A stretch of 64,000 nucleotides of DNA from Marinobacter profundi (lineage in GTDB: Bacteria > Pseudomonadota > Gammaproteobacteria > Pseudomonadales > Oleiphilaceae): assembly GCF_002744715.1 (NCBI RefSeq), contig NZ_KZ319369.1:62001-126000 (forward strand). Reading direction: 5' to 3'. The notes under the pieces are model-generated. The model did not search any database, was not told the origin of the DNA, and saw only the letters and a program-made list of their open reading frames with translations. Each line of letters begins with the position of its first letter. The first letter of the stretch is position 1. Positions 47,559 to 56,346 of the stretch are shown here, piece after piece. The translations under genes were made by a program, and so were the position numbers.

Positions 47559-47993
47559 ATGCCAAGGATCAAGGCCGTGACCCTGCTTTGTGTTTTGTTG
47601 ACGACCCCCGCTGCCGCCGAGATTTACCGTTGGAAAGATGCCAGCGGTGTCATTCATTTCTCTGACATACCCCCTCGACATGAACACCACTCCCGGGTGC
47701 AAGTGCCGGACCCGGTCACCATTCCCATGAGTGACACTGTCCGTCAGTCGGAAAACGTCCGTCAAAGCCGGCGCGCGGTTGGCAAACTGTTGCAGCCCGA
47801 GCGTAAGAACCGATACGCACAAGCGGACAAGACCGCCGCAGCACAGGCAGCCCGCTGCGAAAAGCACCGCCAGCAACTCGACCGGATCCAGTCGCAGCTG
47901 CGGGCAGGTTACAGCAATGATCGCGGCAACCGCCTGAGAGAAAGGCGCCGTAACCTGAGCCAGCGGTACAGCCGCGAGTGCGTGTTGCGGTAA
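47559..47993 (+). CDS. DUF4124-type periplasmic protein
   Basis: This 144-residue protein has a signal peptide (MPRIKAVTLLCVLLTTPAAA) and then the short domain EIYRWKDASGVIHFSDIPPR, which marks DUF4124 proteins. The rest is charged and probably helical (QLDRIQSQLRAGYSNDRGNR). Function is unknown; such proteins are common in gammaproteobacteria and thought to be envelope-associated. The ATG at 47559 is preferred because AGGA precedes it and it gives a clean signal peptide. It is probably a single-gene unit. Confidence 0.75.
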   Translation: MPRIKAVTLLCVLLTTPAAAEIYRWKDASGVIHFSDIPPRHEHHSRVQVPDPVTIPMSDTVRQSENVRQSRRAVGKLLQPERKNRYAQADKTAAAQAARCEKHRQQLDRIQSQLRAGYSNDRGNRLRERRRNLSQRYSRECVLR

Positions 47994-48037
47994 GCTGAAT
48001 TTGTATAGCGGGTTTCGCTAACATCCCATTGCCATTT

Positions 48038-48056
48038 GATAATAATTATTGTTAGC
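48038..48056. promoter_or_regulatory. Fur-box-like site upstream of the Bcr/CflA exporter
   Basis: GATAATAATTATTGTTAGC matches 14 of 19 positions of the Fur consensus GATAATGATAATCATTATC. It lies 28 bases before the exporter's GTG start, so it should overlap the promoter. It implies iron-dependent repression and points to a siderophore-related role for the exporter. Confidence 0.55.
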
Positions 48057-48083
48057 TATCTACCCTGTTTCCGGAGGTAGATC

Positions 48084-49277
48084 GTGTCCCATTTTCAGCT
48101 TGCGTTGCTGCTTGGCATGACCGTTGCGCTGGGGCCGCTGGCCCTGGACGCCTATTTGCCTGCATTCCCGGATATCGCCCGCGGTTTCGGGATTCCCCAT
48201 GCCGATGTCGGTCTTACCCTCAGTGCCTATGTGGCGGTTCTGGGGTTGGCCCAGTTGGTGGGCGGGCCGCTGTCAGACCGCTATGGGCGGCGGCGGATTC
48301 TGCTGATTGGCCTGGGGGTGTTTGCGGTGGCGTCGGTGATGGTGGCCCAGGCCGGCACACTGGGTGAGATGATCGCCTGGCGGATTGTCCAGGCCATGGG
48401 CGGCGCCTTCTGTGCGGTTTCCGTTCCGGCCATCGTGCGTGACCAGGTGGGTGGCCAGGAGGCCGCGCGGCTGTTCGGGCTGATTGGCCTGATCATGTTC
48501 ATTGCGCCCGCCGCAGCGCCGGGCCTTGGTGCGCTGATGCTGGCACTGGGGGATTGGCACTGGATTTTCCTGGTGCTGGCGGGCTATGGAGTGTTCCTTG
48601 CGGTGGTGCTGAAAATCGCGCTGTTCCCGCGCCTGGCTGCCCGGCCGCGAACCACCACGCCGGTCCGGACCCTGGTGACCAATTACCTGCTGGTGCTGCG
48701 CCACGGCACCACCATGCGCTTTGTTGGCATCCAGGTGCTTTGCTTCAGCTCCATGATGTTGTTTATCACCCATGCCTCGTTTATCTATCAGGAGTGGTTC
48801 GGGCTGTCCAACGGCCTGTTTTCCCTCCTGTTCGCCGCCAATATTGTGCTGATGGCCGCGCTGAACCTGCTTAACCGGCCCTTGCTGGCAAGGTTTTCCT
48901 CGGTGGTGCTGCTCAGGGTGCAGGTGATGGTGCAGTGTGTGGCACTGATTGCGCTGGTTGGCGTGGTGCTGCTGGACGGCCCGATCTGGGCGGTGGCGCC
49001 CTGCATAATTGCCGCCGTTGGCTGCCAGGGCGGGATTGTGCCAAACAATATGGCCAACGCCCTGGATTTCTTCCCCCACATGGGCGGCACCGCTGCGGCC
49101 CTGCTGGGGGCTTCCCAATTCACTCTTGCCGGCGGCATCAGTGCGTTGTCATCTGCGTTCGGTGGCGATGCCTTGCTGCCGATTGCCGCCAGTATGCTCG
49201 CCTGTTCGGTCGGTGCCGTGCTGCTGGTGCTGGGCGCACCGCAGGCGGTGGCGCGGGAGAAGGCCGCAGAGGCCTGA
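48084..49277 (+). CDS. Bcr/CflA-family MFS exporter, probably siderophore-related
   Basis: This 397-residue transporter has 12 predicted membrane segments and the Bcr/CflA features LDAYLPAFPDIARGF, LVGGPLSDRYGRRRILLIG (motif A) and RIVQAMGGAFCAVSVPAIVRD (in part). The family exports drugs and small molecules. Here the Fur-like site upstream and the TonB receptor gene downstream suggest siderophore export. The start is GTG with GGAGG six bases before it; no better ATG lies near. A LysR gene follows 34 bases later on the same strand. Confidence 0.88.
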   Translation: MSHFQLALLLGMTVALGPLALDAYLPAFPDIARGFGIPHADVGLTLSAYVAVLGLAQLVGGPLSDRYGRRRILLIGLGVFAVASVMVAQAGTLGEMIAWRIVQAMGGAFCAVSVPAIVRDQVGGQEAARLFGLIGLIMFIAPAAAPGLGALMLALGDWHWIFLVLAGYGVFLAVVLKIALFPRLAARPRTTTPVRTLVTNYLLVLRHGTTMRFVGIQVLCFSSMMLFITHASFIYQEWFGLSNGLFSLLFAANIVLMAALNLLNRPLLARFSSVVLLRVQVMVQCVALIALVGVVLLDGPIWAVAPCIIAAVGCQGGIVPNNMANALDFFPHMGGTAAALLGASQFTLAGGISALSSAFGGDALLPIAASMLACSVGAVLLVLGAPQAVAREKAAEA

Positions 49278-49311
49278 CCGGGTCAGCGGCCGGCGGAACC
49301 AGGATTGCCAG

Positions 49312-50277
49312 ATGTGGAACAATAAAATGTACGACTTCTCGGAGCTGGAGGCGTTCGTTTCGGTAGTACGGACCGGCAGCCTGACGGCCAGCACCCGCGA
49401 GCTGAACCAGGCCAAATCCACCCTGAGCCGAAAGATTCGCCAGCTGGAAGCGGCCGTTGGCCAGCCACTGTTGTTACGGCAATCGCGACGTATTGTTCCC
49501 AACGAAGCCGGGCGCGTGTTCTATCGCTACAGCAGCGACATTCTCGAGCTGGCGGCCCGCGGGCGGGAGGCGCTGGATGAACTGAAAGAGACGGTCAGCG
49601 GCCAGCTTCACCTGCGCTGCCACGAGGCTTTCGTCCGGGGCTGGTTTGCGGGCGTGGTGCAGTCGTTTCTGGACGAGTTCGAGGGTGTCCGGGTGACCGT
49701 AAGCACCCAGCAGGCGGTGCCTGTGGAACTGGAGAACGGGGTATGCGTCTGGCTTGGCGAGGTGGGTGAAACCTTGTTGCGCCAGGAAATCCTTGGCGCC
49801 CTGACCCAGGGACTGTTCGGCAGCCCCCGCTACTTCGAGGATCATGGTGTTCCCCGGTCACCGGGGGATCTTGAACAACATCGTTGGGTCGATATGCTGG
49901 GTACGGCAGAGCAGGGACTTACCCTGCAGCACCCCAGGCTGGGTTCCTATCCAGTTGCTACGCCGGTCCGCAGCTTCACGGTGGATCAGTTCGTGGTGCA
50001 GGGCGATGCCATAGCCTGTGGGCGCGGACTGGGGCTGATGCCGCACTGGTTGGCAGAGCGGCGGCTCGCGGCGCACCCGGACGACTTCCGGCTCTGCCTG
50101 CCAGAGTGGCGGGGCCCGGTGCTGCCGGTCACACTGCTCTATCCCCATGGTAACCTGCCCCGGCGTATCCGGGCCTTTATTGACCATCTCCGTACGGCGG
50201 TCCCCCTGGCGTGGCTGGGTTCGGCACTGGTCGCAACAACCGTTCCGGAATCCGGAACGCATCATACCGACACTTGA
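49312..50277 (+). CDS. LysR-family regulator of the siderophore-receptor module
   Basis: This 321-residue protein has an N-terminal LysR winged helix-turn-helix (about 6-66; FVSVVRTGSLTASTRELNQA, KSTLSRKIRQLEAAVGQPLL) and a C-terminal ligand-binding domain. AGGA lies eight bases before the ATG at 49312; a longer frame from 49009 overlaps the exporter and is noise. It sits between the exporter and the TonB receptor on the same strand, so it may activate the receptor through the inverted repeat at 50302. Confidence 0.85.
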   Translation: MWNNKMYDFSELEAFVSVVRTGSLTASTRELNQAKSTLSRKIRQLEAAVGQPLLLRQSRRIVPNEAGRVFYRYSSDILELAARGREALDELKETVSGQLHLRCHEAFVRGWFAGVVQSFLDEFEGVRVTVSTQQAVPVELENGVCVWLGEVGETLLRQEILGALTQGLFGSPRYFEDHGVPRSPGDLEQHRWVDMLGTAEQGLTLQHPRLGSYPVATPVRSFTVDQFVVQGDAIACGRGLGLMPHWLAERRLAAHPDDFRLCLPEWRGPVLPVTLLYPHGNLPRRIRAFIDHLRTAVPLAWLGSALVATTVPESGTHHTDT

Positions 50278-50301
50278 ACGCTAACCTTGTGGTAATGTTT
50301 C

Positions 50302-50329
50302 GCAATTGATAATTATTCGCATCAATTGC
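50302..50329 (+). promoter_or_regulatory. 9+9 bp inverted repeat with embedded Fur-like site upstream of the TonB receptor
   Basis: GCAATTGAT (50302-50310) and ATCAATTGC (50321-50329) are perfect inverted copies with a ten-base spacer. The left arm and spacer read TGATAATTATTCGCA, matching 12 of 14 half-site positions of the 7-1-7 Fur motif TGATAAT-N-ATTATCA. TTGTGG at 50287-50292 could be the -35. The element ends 20 bases before the receptor ATG and could be shared by Fur and the LysR regulator. Confidence 0.55.
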
Positions 50330-50349
50330 AGCCAACAAGGAGTTTGTCT

Positions 50350-52392
50350 ATGCGTTGCCGAATGTCTTTGCTTGCCTCGGCCATGGCTCTCGCATCCGCA
50401 GGGCCTGCTGTGGTGGCGCAGCCGCAGCCCACGGTCCAGCCCATAGAACTGGGTGAAATCGTGGTGACCGCTGCCGGTTTTGAGCAGAACATCCGCGATG
50501 CCCCGGCCAGTATCTCGGTGATCTCCGGCGAGGAGCTGGCCAAGAAGTCCTACACCGGCATCGTGGATGCGGTGAATAACATTCCCGGGGTGTATGTGAC
50601 CGGCGGCGGTGGCGCCCAGGACATCAGCATCCGCGGCATGACGTCCAACTACACCCTGTACCTGGTCGACGGCAGGCCAGTGTCGGCGGGCCGTTCGGTC
50701 AACACCAATGGCCAGGACGGCGGCAAGCAGATCGCCCTGCCGCCGATCTCCATGATCGAGCGGGTGGAGGTCATTCGCGGGCCCATGTCGTCCCTCTACG
50801 GCTCGGAAGCCATGGGTGGTGTCATCAATATCATCACCCGTAAACAGCACGGTGAGTGGTCGGGTACCATCACCTCCGAATACACCAGATCCTTCAACGA
50901 TGTCAGCAACGACGCTCGGCAGACCAGCCTGTTTACCGGAGGAGCACTGGTAGACGGGCTGCTCAGTGCGCAGCTGAATGCGGCTTGGTCGGGTGACGAT
51001 GAAAGTGACTTCGCCGGTGCCGATGATGCGGCCCGCAGCACCCCGGAGAGCAAGCGCCGGCAGGCAGGTGCGAAATTGACCCTGACACCGGATGCCCGCA
51101 ACGAATTTTCCGCCAGTTACGATTCCTCGCGCCTGGACGAAACCGGCACACCCGGACGGAGCATTGCGGCAGACGAGACCGGCTCCCGCTATGTCTACGA
51201 CAAAGACGTTTACGTGTTGTCCCATGCCGGCAACTATGGCCAGTGGCTGAGCAGGAGCTTTGTCCAGCACGATGTGTCCGAACGGGTGCAGGACCAGACC
51301 AAGAAAGAACAGGTGTCGATGGTCGACAGCCAGGTGACCCGTTTTCTGGGTAACCATGTGGTGACCGTCGGTGGCCAGTACAAACAGGAAAAACTGACCG
51401 ATGAGACCAACGGTTTGCTGACCGCCGGCATCCCGGGTGCAGTCCGCAGTGTCGACCGCTGGATTGCGGCGGTGTACGCGGAAGTGGAGTGGGGCGTGAC
51501 TGACCGGCTGTCGGTGACTACAGGCCTGCGCTACAACGATGACGAGCTGTTTGGCGGCGAGCTGTCACCACGGGTCTATGCCCTGTACGACCTGGCTCCG
51601 GAATGGACCCTCAAGGGTGGTGTTTCGACCGGGTATCGTCAGCCGGGCCTGGCCGATGCCACCGAAGGATTTGGCCGGGGAACCGGCGGCAGCGGATCCC
51701 CCGCGCCACACCCGCGGGCACTGATCATTGGTAATCCGGAGCTGGACCCGGAATCCAGCACCAGTTACGAAGCGGGTGGGGTCTATAACAACCGGGCACT
51801 TGGCCTGAATGCCAGCCTGATGGTGTTTCACACCGAGTTCGAAGACAAGATTGCGGAAGACCGGTTTTGTGTGTCGCCCGCCGGTGACAGTGATGACCCC
51901 GCGACCTGGACCTGCAGTTTCGGCGGCAATGATTACCTGTTTCTCAGCACCCGCAGCAACATTGATGAAGCCGAGATGCGCGGTGTCGAGCTTACGCTGG
52001 ATTACCAGCTGACCGATGCGCTCACGCTCAGCTCCAGTTACACCTACACCCGCTCGGAGCAGAAAACCGGCGAGTTCCAGGGCGAACCCCTCAACAAAAC
52101 GCCGAGGCACATGGCCAATGCCAGTCTCGACTGGGATGCCAATAGCCGTCTGAACCTGTGGCTGCAGGCCAACTACCGGGGAGAAACCTCCGACTACCTC
52201 GACCGCACCAGCATGGCCGCCGGCACACCGGCATACACCCAGATGGACACCGGTATGCTGTACCGATTGACCGACAACGCCAGAGTGACTGCCGGTCTCT
52301 ATAACCTGGCCAATAAAAAAATCACCAACGACGAGTACGGTGTAGTGCTGGATGGCCGCCGCCTGGCGCTAGGTCTGACCGTAGACTTCTGA
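50350..52392 (+). CDS. TonB-dependent siderophore receptor
   Basis: This 680-residue outer-membrane receptor has a signal peptide, TonB box EIVVTA near residue 37, a plug domain (about 45-165; APASISVISGEELAKKSYTG, SIRGMTSNYTLYLVDGRP, EVIRGPMSSLYGSEAMGGVI) and a 22-strand barrel ending in ...LALGLTVDF. It belongs to the FepA/CirA-type group and so probably imports a catecholate or related ferric complex. ATG 50350 follows AAGGAG by seven bases. It ends convergently with the reductase gene at 52573. Confidence 0.92.
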   Translation: MRCRMSLLASAMALASAGPAVVAQPQPTVQPIELGEIVVTAAGFEQNIRDAPASISVISGEELAKKSYTGIVDAVNNIPGVYVTGGGGAQDISIRGMTSNYTLYLVDGRPVSAGRSVNTNGQDGGKQIALPPISMIERVEVIRGPMSSLYGSEAMGGVINIITRKQHGEWSGTITSEYTRSFNDVSNDARQTSLFTGGALVDGLLSAQLNAAWSGDDESDFAGADDAARSTPESKRRQAGAKLTLTPDARNEFSASYDSSRLDETGTPGRSIAADETGSRYVYDKDVYVLSHAGNYGQWLSRSFVQHDVSERVQDQTKKEQVSMVDSQVTRFLGNHVVTVGGQYKQEKLTDETNGLLTAGIPGAVRSVDRWIAAVYAEVEWGVTDRLSVTTGLRYNDDELFGGELSPRVYALYDLAPEWTLKGGVSTGYRQPGLADATEGFGRGTGGSGSPAPHPRALIIGNPELDPESSTSYEAGGVYNNRALGLNASLMVFHTEFEDKIAEDRFCVSPAGDSDDPATWTCSFGGNDYLFLSTRSNIDEAEMRGVELTLDYQLTDALTLSSSYTYTRSEQKTGEFQGEPLNKTPRHMANASLDWDANSRLNLWLQANYRGETSDYLDRTSMAAGTPAYTQMDTGMLYRLTDNARVTAGLYNLANKKITNDEYGVVLDGRRLALGLTVDF

Positions 52393-52401
52393 CACAGGAA
52401 C

Positions 52402-52515
52402 GGCCATGCCAGCGTCCGGAACATGGCTGCCTGGTGCTGCAGCAACGCTGGATGGCCTGTGACGTTATGTCGGCGAGCAAGTTGAGGTGATGCAGGCGGT
52501 GAATTATCCGCCTGC
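52402..52515. terminator. Hairpins between convergent TonB receptor and reductase genes
   Basis: The 180-base gap holds two structures. GCAGGCGG (52492-52499) and CCGCCTGC (52508-52515) form a perfect eight-base stem with an eight-base loop. A longer imperfect repeat pairs GGCCATGCCAGCGT (52402-52415) with ACGCTGGATGGCC (52445-52457), one base bulged. Neither has a T run. They probably act as transcript ends for one or both genes. No gene is seen here. Confidence 0.45.
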
Positions 52516-52572
52516 AGTCCGAGGCAGGTGGATGCTCTCGTTCGGCAGCGATCACTGGCAGGGCTGGCTGGT

Positions 52573-53631
52573 TCAGAGGGCATCCACTTCTATTACGCAA
52601 GGGCCCCGTGGCCTTGCCTGGCAGCAAAGAACATATCCTTGCTGGATTTCGGTTTCGGTCAGGAAATCGATATTACCAGGTGCGACCTGTCCAGAAGTGC
52701 AGTTAGCGCAGCAACTTCCACATTTGCCTTGTTCGCAGCCAGCGGGTAGCGCCAGTCCAGCCGCTTGGGCAGCCGCCAGAATCGTTTGGGTTTCCGCCAC
52801 CCAAAGGCGGTGTTCAGCACCACCGATCCTGAGAATGACATCGTGATAACACTCGTTCGTTGAAGACCCGGGCGAGTCGTCTTCGTCGGAAATGAAAAGC
52901 TCCTGATAGCAGTTGCCGAAGCACTCCGGATTCTTTTGCACCGCGATACGGGTTTGTTTCATCCAGGCGTTGGGGCCACACAGATACACATCGGGTTTGT
53001 GGCAACCGGCAAGAGCCATCAAGGACTTCTCCAACTGATCTTCAGTTATATGGCCATTGTCACTCGTGTGCCAGTGATGGACGATCAGTCTGTCAGCATA
53101 TAACCCGGCCAGTGCCTCCAGTTCGTCATAGAAAATGGTACTTTCCCGATTGGGCGTCACATAGAACAGCCGGCACTCAACGGAAGTCCGTTGCAGCATG
53201 TGCCTGAGCATCGATATCACGGGGGTAATGCCACTGCCGGCTGCAACCCCAAGGAAAGCCTGTTCAGGATCCTGGATAAAGAAGCTGCCATGGGCACGGC
53301 TTCCGGCGATCAACGTACCCACCTGCAGCTCCGACGTGACATAGCCGGAGACCAGGCCGTTTGGGATACGCTTTACGGTGATTCGCAGGTTACCTTCTTG
53401 AGGGGGGGTACTCAGGGAATAGCAGCGTACGAGAGCCTGATGGCCTATGGGAAATTGCAGATTGAGATACTGGCCGGCCTTGAACTGACAGTGTTCCTGA
53501 ACATACGTTGTCGGCTCGAGCCAAACGGAAACCGCATCGGCGGTTTCGCGTTGAATGGCAACGACCTTGTAAACTTCATCAGCTTCCATGTTAAGGCGGA
53601 CCTTGGGCTTCCGTTCCGGGATTCTGAGCAT
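52573..53631 (-). CDS. Flavin reductase with C-terminal 2Fe-2S ferredoxin domain
   Basis: This 352-residue electron-transfer protein has an FAD domain with RCYSLS (69-74), an NAD(P) domain (AAGSGITPVISML, VYLCGPNAWM) and a plant-type 2Fe-2S domain with cysteines 299, 304, 307 and 336 (CEQGKCGSC...C). It resembles reductases of oxygenase systems (PaaE, Hcr-like). No oxygenase partner is nearby, so it may reduce an imported metal complex or an unknown enzyme. It is the last gene of the eleven-gene operon; its ATG overlaps the permease stop by one base. Confidence 0.87.
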   Translation of the reverse strand: MLRIPERKPKVRLNMEADEVYKVVAIQRETADAVSVWLEPTTYVQEHCQFKAGQYLNLQFPIGHQALVRCYSLSTPPQEGNLRITVKRIPNGLVSGYVTSELQVGTLIAGSRAHGSFFIQDPEQAFLGVAAGSGITPVISMLRHMLQRTSVECRLFYVTPNRESTIFYDELEALAGLYADRLIVHHWHTSDNGHITEDQLEKSLMALAGCHKPDVYLCGPNAWMKQTRIAVQKNPECFGNCYQELFISDEDDSPGSSTNECYHDVILRIGGAEHRLWVAETQTILAAAQAAGLALPAGCEQGKCGSCCANCTSGQVAPGNIDFLTETEIQQGYVLCCQARPRGPCVIEVDAL

Positions 53632-54698
53632 TACAGAACCCTTTTCCGCAAGAATGCACTACTGTAGTCGATAACAATGGTCATCAAAATTGTCACCAGG
53701 ATAAAGGTCGCTGCACTGTCGTAGGCCAGTGCCGAGAGGTATTCGTGAATTGGCAGGCCTATACCTTCAGCGCCGATCAACCCCAGCACGGTAGCGCTGT
53801 GAACGTTGATCTCCATGCAATACAACAGCTGCGCAAGAATGCCGGGTAATGCCTGCGGGATAACGGCAAAAACCACAGAATTGAGCCAGTGACCCCCACT
53901 GGCTTTGACAGCTTCAACCGCACCATAGTCAATGGTTTCGATGGTTTCTGAAAACAGCTTGACCATGACCCCGAACGAGAACAGCGTTATCGCCAGAACC
54001 CCGGGAAATGGACCTAGTCCGACCAAGGCCACGAAAATCAGACCGAGCATGAAGGTAGGCAGCGCCCGCACGATTACCATCACTGCCCTGCAAAACAGGT
54101 AAACCAGTCTTGCCAGGATATTCCCGCCCATCAGGTTCTGGGCACAGAGAAAGCTTACCGGCAAGGCCAGGAGGAACCCCAGCCCGGTTCCAAGCAAAGC
54201 GACTTCCAGAGTCTGCCTGGCATAGATGAGTACTGCATCGGGCAGTAATGACCAGTCAGGGCTCAGCATTCCCTGGACCAGCTCACCGGCAACGGGAAGG
54301 CCCTGAACAATTCCGGCCAAGGATACCTCGGTGCTTCGAGCCAGCAACGCGACAGCAAAGCCTGTGGCGCCAAGGGTCAGCCAGGGCCAGTTCAGAACCG
54401 GAAGCCACCAGCCTGGCCGGCGGAACAGCTGAATGACCCGGTCAAGGTTTTCGGTATCCACGCTTTGTTGTTGCAGCTTGTTGTCGCAGGCCTTCTGATG
54501 GAGCTTAAAGAACCCCCGATAGCATTCACTGGCTACGAGCAGGAAGCCCAGTGGCAGCATCCAGCCGAAACCCAGAAGCGAATAGCAGGCAGCAAGACAA
54601 GTGACAAGAAGCATCACATCACGACAGGCCTGCCAGTACTGGCGTCCTTGCAAAGCCCGAGCCCCGGGCACTAAGAAAATAAGGGTGGTCTTGGTCAT
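53631..54698 (-). CDS. PhnE-like ABC permease with N-terminal extension
   Basis: This 355-residue inner-membrane protein has a core (about 150-350) with the permease features ARQTLEVALLGTGLGFLLALP, FCRAVMVIVRALPTFMLGLI and the coupling loop AVEAVKASGGHWLNSVVFAV. It is preceded by ~100 residues with two or three extra membrane segments and a charged linker, longer than standard PhnE. I chose ATG 54698, which has GAGG eight bases before; a GTG at 54707 overlaps that site. The imported substrate is unknown: the PhnE family handles phosphonates, phosphite and other ligands. Confidence 0.82.
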   Translation of the reverse strand: MTKTTLIFLVPGARALQGRQYWQACRDVMLLVTCLAACYSLLGFGWMLPLGFLLVASECYRGFFKLHQKACDNKLQQQSVDTENLDRVIQLFRRPGWWLPVLNWPWLTLGATGFAVALLARSTEVSLAGIVQGLPVAGELVQGMLSPDWSLLPDAVLIYARQTLEVALLGTGLGFLLALPVSFLCAQNLMGGNILARLVYLFCRAVMVIVRALPTFMLGLIFVALVGLGPFPGVLAITLFSFGVMVKLFSETIETIDYGAVEAVKASGGHWLNSVVFAVIPQALPGILAQLLYCMEINVHSATVLGLIGAEGIGLPIHEYLSALAYDSAATFILVTILMTIVIDYSSAFLRKRVL

Positions 54699-54708
54699 GT
54701 CATGCACC

Positions 54709-55452
54709 TCAGGCGTAGATTTGTTTCCAGTCAGGAGTGGACTTCGGAGTCGCCCCGGTGGGCTGGTGGAATTTCATTTGCCCCGCGCTAAGGCCTACAA
54801 CAGAGTCGCAATAGCTCTCCACCAGGTCGGTCTGGTGAAGATTGACGACCACAGTGATGCCGTACTCCAGGTTCAGATCTCGCAGTAAACTCATGACGTT
54901 CCGAGCATTCAGAGGATCAAGGGATGCCACCGGCTCGTCGGCGAGGATAATGCTCGCTGCCTGGGCAAGGCAGCGCGCGATGGCAACACGCTGCTTCTGC
55001 CCGCCCGAAAGGTCTCGTATATCTCTGTAGGCGTAACGCAGCATTCCGACCTGACTCAGTGCCCTGAGTGAGATGTCCCTGTCACGTGCGTCAAACCGCC
55101 CCATTAACTTGGTCAACCCGCGTTTATGGGAAAGTCTCCCCACCAGGACATTGCTCAGCACACTCATACGAGGCATCAGGTTGAACCCCTGAAAGACCAT
55201 TGATACCTGCTGCGGTGTCGTACCCGGAGGAACCGGGTGTCCATTGATCCGAATCTGGCCCCGAGTCGGCCTGACCAGCCCGTTGAGACTGCGAAGCAAA
55301 GTTGATTTTCCTGCACCGGAGGGGCCTACGATGCCGGTGAAGCTGCCCTCTTTAATTGTTAACTGTGCAATATCGAGCACGACCTGTTTGGTTCCGGGGT
55401 AGCGTACTTGAAGATTCTGGACGTCCAGGGCTGGTTGTGCCGGGTTCATCAT
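54709..55452 (-). CDS. PhnC-like ABC transporter ATPase
   Basis: This 247-residue ATPase shows Walker A GPSGAGKST near 36-44, the Q-loop in QVSMVFQGFNLMPRMSVLSN, signature LSGGQKQRVAIARCL and Walker B IILADEPVASLDPLN. The RGLTKLMGRFDARDRDISLR insertion is typical of PhnC proteins. It drives the permease encoded just downstream. Two adjacent ATG codons (55452, 55449) follow AGGAGG; either could be used. The start overlaps the end of the PhnD-like gene. Confidence 0.88.
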   Translation of the reverse strand: MMNPAQPALDVQNLQVRYPGTKQVVLDIAQLTIKEGSFTGIVGPSGAGKSTLLRSLNGLVRPTRGQIRINGHPVPPGTTPQQVSMVFQGFNLMPRMSVLSNVLVGRLSHKRGLTKLMGRFDARDRDISLRALSQVGMLRYAYRDIRDLSGGQKQRVAIARCLAQAASIILADEPVASLDPLNARNVMSLLRDLNLEYGITVVVNLHQTDLVESYCDSVVGLSAGQMKFHQPTGATPKSTPDWKQIYA

Positions 55453-56333
55453 GGGGCCTCCTGTTTTTGATCTGACAGTAATGCTGAATTAACCCGGTTC
55501 ACGACATGCCTTAAACCTTCGTACTCCGCCGCCGTTGCCACGTTCAGGCCATCAATGCCATAGATCTCCTTCAACCATGTCCGTGCTTCGTCGTCACGTG
55601 ACATCTCCAGGAGGGATTCCGTGAGCTTCCTTCTCTGAGTGGCATTGAGTGAGGCGCGGGCGATCTGGGGGTCCGCGGGAATCAGCGGTGTCTGGTAGAG
55701 AACCCGGGTGTGGGAGGTCACTTCAGGGTAGTAGCGAAGCACTTCCGGATTGAGGCGGGCGTCGTCGTAGATAGCGCCGGCGTCCACCTTGCCGGTTACT
55801 ACCGACATAACCACGGCGCTTTGGCTGCTGAGCATCAAGGAGCGGATATCTTTATCCGGGTTGATGCCAGCCTCCTTTAGTGCCGCCTTGGGATAGAGAC
55901 TGCCGGAGGCGGAAAGCGCATCTCCGAAAGCCACACTTTTGCCTCTCAGATCCGCCAATGACTGGATGTCGCTATCGGAACGGACGATAACGAGGCCGTG
56001 ATATCCTTGTTGGCCGTTTCTGACGGCCGCGGTAAGCGGTACCGCGCCGACCCGGTCGTCAATCACCAGGTAGTTGATGGGACCCACAAAGGCAAAGTCC
56101 ACTCTTCGGGACTTCATGGCCAAGGCAACGCCAGCGTAATTTGACAGTGTTACGGATTTGATTCGGTAACCGGTGGACTCACTGAGGTAATCCGCAATCT
56201 TACTGGCGGATACCTGAATCTCATGAACACTGCGGGATGGTACAAATCCCATAACGAGTTCTTCTTTCGGAGGCTCTTCCGCGCTGGCCAGCACGCTGAA
56301 AACAAAGAGAATGGTTGCAAGTAGTCGGTGCAT
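55449..56333 (-). CDS. PhnD-family periplasmic binding protein
   Basis: This 294-residue protein has a signal peptide (MHRLLATILFVFSVLASA) and the PhnD-type two-lobe fold: MGFVPSRSVHEIQVSASKIAD, RRVDFAFVGPINYLVIDDRVG and LADLRGKSVAFGDALSASGS. PhnD proteins bind phosphonates or phosphite, but relatives take other anions or organic ligands. No C-P lyase, phosphonatase or PEP mutase gene is present, so phosphonate is not a safe call. The setting with a TonB receptor and a biosynthetic set suggests a more unusual ligand. Confidence 0.85.
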   Translation of the reverse strand: MHRLLATILFVFSVLASAEEPPKEELVMGFVPSRSVHEIQVSASKIADYLSESTGYRIKSVTLSNYAGVALAMKSRRVDFAFVGPINYLVIDDRVGAVPLTAAVRNGQQGYHGLVIVRSDSDIQSLADLRGKSVAFGDALSASGSLYPKAALKEAGINPDKDIRSLMLSSQSAVVMSVVTGKVDAGAIYDDARLNPEVLRYYPEVTSHTRVLYQTPLIPADPQIARASLNATQRRKLTESLLEMSRDDEARTWLKEIYGIDGLNVATAAEYEGLRHVVNRVNSALLSDQKQEAP

Positions 56334-56346
56334 GTCAGTTCCTGCG

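Noticed and set aside
49009..49311. N-terminal extension of the LysR gene into the MFS gene
   Set aside because: The extension is Pro/Arg/Cys-rich and out of frame with the exporter; ATG 49312 has a good ribosome-binding site.
53631..56333. Calling the PhnCDE-like genes a phosphonate importer
   Set aside because: No C-P lyase, phosphonatase, phosphite dehydrogenase or PEP mutase gene is in the window, and the operon partners point elsewhere; ligand left open.
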